Below are positions 58,301 through 64,000 of a stretch of DNA of 64,000 bases, in pieces (positions within the stretch are counted from its first letter, which is position 1; each line of letters begins with the position of its first letter). Position numbers and translations under genes: made by a program. Location of the stretch: NCBI GenBank assembly GCA_038501625.1, contig JAZAYU010000003.1:2669001-2733000 (forward strand), in the 5' to 3' direction. A model generated the notes under the pieces. The model was not told the origin of the DNA. It saw only the letters and a list, made by a program, of their open reading frames with translations, and searched no databases. This DNA is from Corbicula japonica (lineage: Eukaryota > Mollusca > Bivalvia > Venerida > Cyrenidae).

Positions 58301-58830
58301 CCCACTTATTCCACGATTGTTATGTATAATATCAAGTTTAGGTGACTTGTGCTGAAGATTATAAAATGATATTTGAAACCAGTTTCATATCTCAAGCATC
58401 CGATTGGCTGAAATGGGGATCCGTTGTCATTTCAGCCAATCAGACCCTTAAGATTTTAGGCTGGTTTCAATTCTCAGTTTAATAATCTAGGGTCCTGGTC
58501 ATTTGAGCATAAAGGAATGCAGCTAACAAAGATGCAAAAACATTATACAAGCATTACAAGTTGGAAATCAATGAACCTATACACTATCTGTATATCTACT
58601 TGTGTACTCTATAATGTACTTTTATATTAAATAAATATAATTAAAATAGTGAATATATTATCAATACCTTAAACATGTTAAAATCATGTCAAAAACCTTG
58701 TTCTGCTTGAGCATCAACTTTGTTTTAGGATACAGACATTTCGGAGCTGATGTTTGTCGTAAATTTGGCGGGTTTGGAAAGCATGGGACAGGCAGCCCCC
58801 AAAAAGGCCTCCAAGGACTATTTTTTTAAT
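52111..58830 (+). CDS. Divergent kinesin motor-domain gene, seven visible exons
   Basis: Exons: 52111-52326, 53010-53097, 54697-54840, 55829-55933, 57624-57719, 58147-58245 and a duplicated 58729-58830. All introns are GT-AG. The first splits a Tyr codon (TA/C); the others are phase 0. In order the protein shows VNVIVRIRP (first beta strand), the P-loop YGQSGSGKSYTM, CYEIYRGTVVELL, switch I NQVSSRSH, switch II VDLAGLES and SLSALGKYV, which is the kinesin motor order. It would hydrolyse ATP and move on microtubules if active. About 250 residues cover what usually needs about 330; the segment after the first strand is very short. The upstream exon (phase 2) and the motor's end are not found. 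Splicing of exon 7 after exon 6 would repeat switch II. Neither subfamily nor pseudogene status can be settled here. Confidence 0.82.
52836..52946. mobile_element. Palindromic MITE in a kinesin intron, diverged
   Basis: AAGATTATAAACTTAGAATG, GCATCTGATTGGCTGAAATG and GGTCTCAGTTTAAAATT; the right inner arm is lost. Confidence 0.7.
53010..53097 (+). CDS. Kinesin exon: P-loop
   Basis: After a GTATTTCAG acceptor the exon completes Tyr and reads GQSGSGKSYTM, the nucleotide-binding P-loop, with Thr to Ser changes compared with GQTGSGKT, then QDGMIAQALNEIFRKE. It ends at GAG/GTAATT, phase 0. Confidence 0.85.
53145..53420 (-). mobile_element. tRNA-derived SINE, second copy, in a kinesin intron
   Basis: Shares GAGGATAGTGCA, TTCCAATTCCAGAATC, TACACTGGACCTCGGTTT and the tRNA-like head (read on minus) with 34953-35250. 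TTCCAATTCCAGAATCAACC is tandemly duplicated. The B-box region is diverged. Confidence 0.75.
53498..53612. mobile_element. Palindromic MITE in a kinesin intron
   Basis: AGGTTATAAAACTGAGCATG to CTCAGTTTTATAATCTT with an intact right arm and a shortened left arm (the GCATCTGATTGGCTG block is missing). Confidence 0.82.
53726..53862. repeat. 137-bp palindrome
   Basis: Arms TATTTGGTTTTTTGACAGGG and its complement close on GGATATATTGCCGGTCTGGG and CCCAGACCGGCAATATATCC, with ACCCGAGCCGCAGGCAAGGG at the centre. Same design and neighbour (TTTTATTATACTGCAA) as 36186-36306. Confidence 0.88.
53863..54362 (+). mobile_element. Element with TTTTATTATACTGCAA inverted ends, promoter-like interior
   Basis: TGTTTTATTATACTGCAA (about 53864-53881) and TTGCAGTATAATAAAA (about 54342-54357) are inverted. 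Inside are two perfect TGACGTCA sites (53989-53996 and 54011-54018) and later an ATG context giving MADDNKRWEARRGN before a stop. The short peptide and layout recall the MSSNKRF start at 36.5 kb, so this may be a decayed relative. Confidence 0.55.
54370..54540. repeat. GATCTGGATC repeat fragment
   Basis: GTGCCAGCTGATCTGGATCT and TTGCACATGTAGGGTTAAG relate it to 27159-27397 and 55074-55215. Confidence 0.5.
54697..54840 (+). CDS. Kinesin exon: CYEIY strand
   Basis: 48 codons between ATTTTTACAG and GTAAGT. SVKKVMVSCYEIYRGTVVEL corresponds to the V-S-x-x-E-I-Y-N-E-x-x-x-D-L-L signature; Asn-Glu and Asp are replaced. The second half, TLKLTSQPAQQTIQTVEVAM, leads into the switch I helix. Confidence 0.82.
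55074..55215. repeat. GATCTGGATC repeat in a kinesin intron
   Basis: Begins ACTTTACTCCATATATACAC, has AGATTCAGATCAGCTTGCAC and CAGATCTGGATCTACACTGG, and ends GCACATGTGTTAACATG. Partly inverted halves. Confidence 0.6.
55829..55933 (+). CDS. Kinesin exon: switch I
   Basis: 35 codons between TGTATTTCAG and GTAAGA: AERRRHRRATALNQVSSRSH. N-x-x-S-S-R-S-H is the intact switch I motif, whose Ser and Arg contact nucleotide and Mg2+ in the family. Confidence 0.88.
56570..56660 (-). repeat. Fragment of the 16.6-kb insertion family
   Basis: GTGAAATATGCATATCAGGA and ACAGCCTCCCC on plus are the reverse complement of words in 16680-16760. Confidence 0.75.
57385..57432. mobile_element. Palindromic MITE fragment in a kinesin intron
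   Basis: CAGTCCAAATCTCATGCATA then TGATTGGCTGAAAAGAG, only part of one arm. It lies in the segment that distinguishes the two copies of the exon duplication. Confidence 0.5.
57624..57719 (+). CDS. Kinesin exon: switch II (functional-looking copy)
   Basis: 32 codons between TTTGTTTTAG and GTAAGA: SELMFVDLAGLESMGKAAPE. The catalytic D-L-A-G is kept; the usual Ser before Glu is Leu. Confidence 0.85.
58027..58125. repeat. 19-bp minisatellite, five units
   Basis: ATGGCCACTAGTTGTACAC repeats five times, the last two with CACAAG for CACTAG. Ends about 20 bp before the SLSALG exon acceptor. Confidence 0.92.
58147..58245 (+). CDS. Kinesin exon: SLSALG helix
   Basis: 33 codons: DSSDILKSLSALGKYVLNPY then KVNRDHALTTELR, equivalent to N-K-S-L-S-A-L-G and the P-Y-R-D-S-K-L-T region, the second part much altered. 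Flanked by CTTGGAACAG and GTAACT. Confidence 0.8.
58355..58490. mobile_element. Palindromic MITE, full length, in a kinesin intron
   Basis: AGATTATAAAATGATATTTG, CCGATTGGCTGAAATGG, CATTTCAGCCAATCAG and CTCAGTTTAATAATCT; both arms present, diverged. Confidence 0.8.
58729..58830 (+). CDS. Duplicated kinesin switch II exon with Asp to Asn
   Basis: 34 codons: SELMFVVNLAGLESMGQAAP. Flanks are also duplicated: 58614-58715 matches 57208-57325 and 58831-58915 matches 57720-57800, including acceptor and donor. One codon is added (VVN for VD) and the Asp of D-L-A-G is Asn. The frame is still open, so it could be an alternative exon or a decaying copy. Confidence 0.7.
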
Positions 58831-58925
58831 GTAAGATTTAAACATAAATTCAAGAATTGTTCTTATAACAAATGCAACACATGCAAGTTGTTACACACAG
58901 AATCAAGCTACTTTTACGGAGTTTA

Positions 58926-59879
58926 AACAAGAGCTGTCACTTGAAATTTACATATGCCCCCGAAATGCGGCTTTGAAATAGAATAGGTATACATATGTAT
59001 CAAATAAACATATGTAATGAATATGCTTGTGGAAGACAAAGCATACTGCATGCATATAATGTGAAAGATGAAAGGATCCCAATTTACAGCCAAGACAAGA
59101 GAATTCTATTTTTAGTAACAGTGACCTAGTTTTTGGACACAGATGACCCATATTTCAACTCCTCCGAGAAATTACTGGGACAGATATCCTGACAAAGTTT
59201 CATGACAATCAGAGCAAAAATGTGACCTCTGGAGTGTTAACAAGAAAATTCTGTTTTTAGTAACAGTGACCTTGACCTTGGACCAACCGACATGGGTATT
59301 GTACTCGACACACCGTCTTGTCATGGTGAACATTTGTGTATTTTGAAATCCAATCAGATATAACAAATTTACAGCCTGGACAAGGTTTCTATTTTTAGTA
59401 ACAGTGACCTAGTTTTTGGACCCAGATGACCAATATTCGAACTCGTCCGAGAAATCATTGGGACAAACATCCTGACCAAGTTTCATGACAATCAGAGCAA
59501 AAATGTTACTGCTAGAGTGTTAACAAGAAAATTCTATTTTTAGTAATAGTGACCTAGTTTTTGGACCCAGATGACCCATATTCAAACTCGTCCGAGAAAT
59601 CATTGGACCAAACATCCTGACCAAGTTTCATGACAATCGGAGCAAAAATGTTACTGCTAGAGTGTTAACAAGAAAATTCTATTTTTAGTAACAGTGACCT
59701 AATTTTTGGACCCAGATGACCCATATTCGAGCTCGTCTGAGAAATCATTGGGACAAACATCCTGACCAAGTTTTAAAACAATCGAGGCAAAAATGTGACC
59801 ACAAGAGTGTTTACTAACAACGGACATTGATCGATCCTAAAAACTCACGCTGAGCCTACGGCTCAGATGAGCTAAAAAA
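58926..59879 (+). mobile_element. Chimeric tandem-core element
   Basis: The head ACAAGAGCTGTCACTTGAAA belongs to the class at 25.06 and 34.7 kb, but the core (about five units with TTCTATTTTTAGTAACAGTG and CTGACCAAGTTTCATGACAA) and the 3' hairpin TGAGCCTACGGCTCA followed by GATGAGCTAAAAA belong to the element D class. Confidence 0.8.
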
Positions 59880-59885
59880 GTGTGG

Positions 59886-60200
59886 CCTTAACTTGCCATT
59901 TTGTGTACATACACTGTATACATCTAAGGCTCTCTTAAATTTAGTCTTAACATTTTGAGAATGTGCTACAAATTTGTTGTTGTTGTTCTTGTTGTTGTTT
60001 TACTTACAAACAGTGAATAACATATTCAGAAAAGCCTGATTTTCAAAGTGCTATAAAGTAAGCAAGTTTACTTGTCACTATCCATAAAATGACAAAATTT
60101 ACCCTCTAAAATCTTCCAGAGCAAAGTTCTTAATATTGCATAACACAGATCTAAGCAGCAAAGTTCATCAGGTCATTGTCCAGCAACTGTACCAATAAAC
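59886..60200. repeat. Dispersed 300-bp repeat, copy 2
   Basis: Matches 43218-43520 along its length; the GTTGTTGTT run is expanded here. Confidence 0.82.
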
Positions 60201-60429
60201 TGGTAAACATCATACCTAAATATAGCTGAAGACAGGTACAAATATTGGATTTTGACACTTGAAATTTTCACCCTGCTACTAAAATTTTTGTTTCAAATTT
60301 TATCACTGAACAACCAGTGAATGAATTGTTCAGGAAAGATTGAATTTTAAGATGGTATAAAGGTTAATGTGTCAAAATCTGGTTAATAACTGTAGAAATC
60401 AAAGGTTAAAAAACAGAATTTAAAAGAAA

Positions 60430-60690
60430 TAAAAATTAAAATCCCCAGGGCGGGGCCCCTGGTCAATTTAACAACATGATTTTAATAATTTGTGTAGAAA
60501 TCATCAATATCAATATTCAAACCAAATTTCATGACAATCGGACAAAAAATGTAACCTCTATTGCGTTATCAAAATTTACCTTAGGGTTAAGGTTTAGGGT
60601 TAGGGTCAGGTAAAAAGGCCTATAACTCCGCCAAAAATAATCCGATCAGAAAACCCTTAGGATATGCACAACTTTTTCAGGTTATTTCAT
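60430..60690 (+). repeat. Tandem-core element fragment with telomere-like words
   Basis: CCCCAGGGCGGGGCCCCTGG forms a hairpin; CAAATTTCATGACAATCGG and CCGCCAAAAATAATCCGATC are tandem-core words. Between them (about 60582-60610) lies TTAGGGTTAAGG then TTTAGGGTTAGGGTCAGG. Confidence 0.5.
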
Positions 60691-61202
60691 GTACTTTTAA
60701 TTTTTTTCTATTATTGGTCCCTCAAAACTGTAGATTTACTTAAACTTTACAATCAAATCAAGAATTGAACTTTTTTTTTTGAGTAACAGTTGCTTTTGTA
60801 TGTTAAATGGGGAATCGTATGTATTCCTGGTTGCCATGGTAACCATGTTCGGCATTTCCATGAAAAAGATGGCTGTAAGTAAAAACAATTTAATTTTTAT
60901 TAATCTGTGTAAAGCAACTAAGATGATACTTGCAACAGTGAATAAAAGATGAACACATCAATGTTAAATTTTTAAAGATTTAAAAAACACACCTGATTTT
61001 TGTTTGAAATGACAAAACACCTAGTTTGTTCAATCTGCTATGGGCACACCAATATTGATCGAATCAGTGAAATTTTCAGGAGTTATCTAATACATATTGT
61101 AGATTTAGAAAATGCAATAAACTGAAAATGTGATTTTTGCGCCATTGGCCTGGTTTTTGCAGCCATTGTCACATATGTCTCCCTTCGGGGGCATAAAAAA
61201 GG

Positions 61203-61375
61203 ATCAGTTAAGTCCGATTTCATGAGCCTGCCAAGGGAGATCAGCTGGATACAAACAAGGTTTGTTGAAGTCGGATTTTATGAGCCTGCTAAGGGAGATC
61301 AGCCGGCTTCAAACAGGATCAGTTGAAGTCTGATTTCATGAGCCTGCTAAGAGAGATCAGCCGGCTTCAAACAGA
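61203..61375. repeat. Tandem repeat, about 60-bp units, three copies
   Basis: GATTTCATGAGCCTGC followed by AAGGGAGATCAGCYGG and TTCAAACA recurs three times. Confidence 0.88.
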
Positions 61376-61607
61376 CACTTACAGCGAATGTTGAGTACCA
61401 TGTGGCCTGGCTTCAAATAAAGGTTGTGAGCAAACATTTAGTACCAGCTCAAGCTATATATAAAGAGCATATAAATAGATAGATCTATATATAGAGTATA
61501 GATATATATAGTGTATATAAATAGATTGAAGAGTTGGTGTTTTCTTTTAATCATAATATATAATGCGAATGGAAAGTTTATTGTTGTGATCAGTTATAGA
61601 AAGAGTG

Positions 61608-61915
61608 TATACTGTGTAGCGCTTAATATTGGCGGTGTCAAATTTTGGCGTATTTTAAAGTGTTTTATATTGGCGGGGTCATATATTGGCGCTACCAAGC
61701 CAGACCGCCAAAATAAAACCCTTGATGAAAAATGGCGGACATTAGACAATGGAAGAGAAAGGTAAACGTCGCAGTTAGTCTAGTAGATTTGAAATTGGCG
61801 GTGTTTTAAATTGACGGGGATTTTTATTGGCGGTGTTTTATATTGGCGCAACTGACCCTGACCGCCAATATCGCCAAAATTAAACCCCCGCCAATATTAG
61901 TACTTATACAGTATA
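61608..61915. mobile_element. TTGGCGG-word element with inverted ends
   Basis: Ends TATACTGTGTAGCG and, reversed, TATACTGTATAAGT are followed inward by TAATATTGGCGG on both sides. The interior is filled with ATTGGCGG and CCGCCAATA words, so the two halves partly pair. TA borders are possible. Confidence 0.65.
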
Positions 61916-62029
61916 TAGTAAGATATTGTTGAGATAGTTATTCTTGGCAGATTACAAGGAGGTGATTTCATGTCCATAACCTTTTTGTAGGTCTTTTTCT
62001 GTTGTTCAGAATGATTTGGTTTGAGGTGG

Positions 62030-62216
62030 TATGGTTCTTGGCATACACAATCGGGACATACATGATAATGGACAAGTCTGCCAAGTTTCAAAGCTGTAGC
62101 TAAAGTAGTTTTTAAGATATAGGTAGGTTGCATGCAAACTTTAACCAAAGCCGGACGCTGACGCCATCGTGAGTACAATAGCTGGACATATTCTTTGAAA
62201 AGTCGAGCTAAAAATG
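62030..62216 (+). repeat. Tandem-core element fragment
   Basis: TGGACAAGTCTGCCAAGTTT, TTTAACCAAAGCCGGACGC and GTGAGTACAATAGCT then GAGCTAAAAATG match the element at 48590-49015. Confidence 0.7.
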
Positions 62217-62430
62217 ATTAATGGCCCATAATTTGGCCAAAAATAATCCTAGCGGAAATTCCTGACAATAAGCACAACTTGGCTTGGTGACAAACACTCC
62301 TGAGGTTACAATTAAATCCGAGAAGAAGCAAGGAAAAGATTTTACCAGACTGACATTTCGGACAGTTGGACGGACTGACGGAGGGAAGGTCGATTACTAT
62401 TATGTCTCCCTTCGGGGGCATAAAAAAGGA
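62217..62430 (+). repeat. Short hairpin-ended element fragment
   Basis: Words of the CAAGAGCTGTCACTTG class (AGCACAACTTGGCTTGGTGA) then GGACGGACTGACGG and the terminal hairpin TCTCCCTTCGGGGGCATAAA, which is also present at about 61173-61198. Confidence 0.7.
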
Positions 62431-62439
62431 TGCTTACTA

Positions 62440-62540
62440 AATTGAGTGGTTAGCAATCAAATTTGAAATTGACCTGCATTTTGTTGTGTGCCAAATTTCA
62501 TTCACCTCTGCCAAAAAGTTCATGCCTCAGCCCGGTAACT
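62440..62540. repeat. Dispersed repeat fragment
   Basis: GCATTTTGTTGTGTGCCAAA matches about 50900-51010. Confidence 0.7.
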
Positions 62541-62691
62541 ACATTTAAGGACACCCATCTGGTGGTAAGTTTACACTTGTGAAGCCATCTGGTACTTTGA
62601 CAGAAAAAAATACCAGTACAAAAAGGGACATAACTTCATCAAATGTAAACATGACCTTAAGAATTTGGTGTCATCACAACCATGTTATCAT

Positions 62692-62960
62692 AAGCAATAT
62701 AATTTGAAAGTTTGATTTGAAAGTTTGATGAAGAAATATTAAGAAATGGCAAAGTTATAAATATATAAATTTCTTGTTTCAGCATTGTTCGTCATCAATA
62801 AAGATGACCAGCAGACAGGAATTATTCCCTGAGCTTATTGCACTTTAATAATAAGCTTGCAACAGGTTTATATTAAATACATGGCTTATGCCATTGAACT
62901 GAGCTAAACATTTAGGACAAAAAAAGGTCCAGCTCCAGCTAAGAATAGATTCTGCTATGC
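62692..62960. repeat. Dispersed repeat, copy 2 without the MITE
   Basis: Continuous across the position where copy 1 (49775-50600) carries the 556-bp MITE. Confidence 0.85.
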
Positions 62961-62965
62961 TTCAC

Positions 62966-64000
62966 TCTGGACATAGCTTTCGCGCTTACGATGCATCTAC
63001 CGTGCCAACGACGAATTTCTATCCCATATACAATGCATTTTGATGGCGGATTTCATGGCAAAAGAGCGTCACCGCAGCAAGTTTAAACTTGGTACTTCTT
63101 TAGATGATGTAACAATTGCAAGGGACTGATCGCAAAGTACCCCCTCACCATTCTAGTTTTTATTCTTTATCACTAGAAAATGCCAAAACCTTGCAGATTT
63201 CTGTATCACTAGAAAAATCACAAACCTTGCTGATGTTTTTGAGAATTTGCGAGGTAGGTGCAAAATGTTGTTATTTCAAACAAAAAATTATTTTGTACAG
63301 TACAACCAGGCATATGCCCATTCCTACCAGAATAAAAATATGGGGGGGGGGGGAGTTATCATTTGACAAAATTTTAATAATACATTTCTTGTAAAATATA
63401 TGCATCTTCTGTTAACTTATCAGAGAAGTGCACATCGAGTCATTGCATCTTTTTTGCATTGAATTTGTAAGAAAAACAGACGTGACTGACATCTCATGTT
63501 GAGTCAGACCAGTAGGTAGAGTCATCGCATTTTGAGTCACCGCAATTGGACTTTAATTAAATTTTAATCCATATTAAGTTTTATTATCCAATATCCTACA
63601 GAATCTAACATTAGAATAAAAATCAGTAATACAGATAATAAGCACCCTTGTTCCAGAAATGTTCCAGGCTGATTTAAAAGGACTTTTACCAGTATAATCA
63701 TAACATTGTTTTACTTTCAATAGTAGCTCATAATTTACAAAAAAAACACTGCCATGACTTGATGCAGGAAGAAAAAATTAACAAAAGGCCAAAAAACTTC
63801 CCAGTCATTCGGTCCTATAAGCCGAGTGAAATTTTGCCAGACCATAAGAATTCTGCTGGACTGAAAAAAAGTGATATTATTGCAAAATATTTAGTTTTTG
63901 TCTTTTTTAATGTTCAATTGTTTGAAATACTAACTTTCACCAATAAAACTAACTTAAACTATATAGTTTTACCAGTTTTGCTTAAACTTAGTTCATTTTT
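62966..64000. other. Right-edge sequence, nothing recognised
   Basis: A+T-rich, with a 13-base G run near 63342-63354 and no exon matching the kinesin's missing C-terminal motor segment. The kinesin's remaining exons must lie further right or be lost. Confidence 0.4.

Overview
This window looks like nuclear DNA of a marine invertebrate, most likely a bivalve mollusc. It is A+T-rich, gene-poor and packed with repeats. The main clue to lineage is a set of repeats ending in short hairpins with cores of roughly 145-167 bp tandem units, of the kind described in bivalves; this assignment is inference. I see no bacterial operons, rRNA, CRISPR array or intact functional tRNA. Most open frames over 60 codons are chance or lie inside repeats.

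Layout. 1-498: the 5' coding part (166 codons, unbroken) of a minus-strand gene leaving the left edge. 0.5-20.9 kb: intergenic DNA with palindromic MITEs, two copies of a TTAA-flanked foldback element, several minisatellites, two tandem-core elements and a 403-bp insertion with a 9-bp target duplication. 20.9-26.1 kb: four tandem-core elements, one with nine 167-bp units. 26.1-33.2 kb: a nested stack in which a Penelope-type reverse transcriptase pseudogene on the minus strand was split by a hairpin-ended element (30912-31867), and its presumed 3' region by a 3.7-kb foldback element (26422-30141). 33.5-34.2 kb: a dead pogo/Tigger-type transposase. 34.7-35.6 kb: a tandem-core element carrying a minus-strand tRNA-derived SINE with an 11-bp target duplication. 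35.9-36.9 kb: low-complexity DNA holding a fragment of a tyrosine-recombinase/Crypton-like gene. 38-41 kb: several exon-like open stretches of uncertain identity. 41.4-50.6 kb: more tandem-core elements, a promoter-like CpG patch and a Tc1/mariner-type MITE with a related copy lacking it at 62.7 kb.

52.1-58.8 kb holds the main gene: at least six plus-strand exons encode a divergent, compact kinesin motor (first beta strand, P-loop, switch I, switch II and the SLSALG helix in order), all with GT-AG introns and compatible phases. A seventh exon is a duplicated switch II exon whose catalytic Asp has become Asn. The kinesin introns have absorbed MITEs, a SINE and other repeats. 58.9-64 kb returns to repeats.

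No operon-like cooperation between genes is expected. The interesting biology is the kinesin exon duplication, the unnamed left-edge gene, and the modular hairpin-ended repeat families, one of which appears from an interrupted reading frame to have inserted without duplicating its target.
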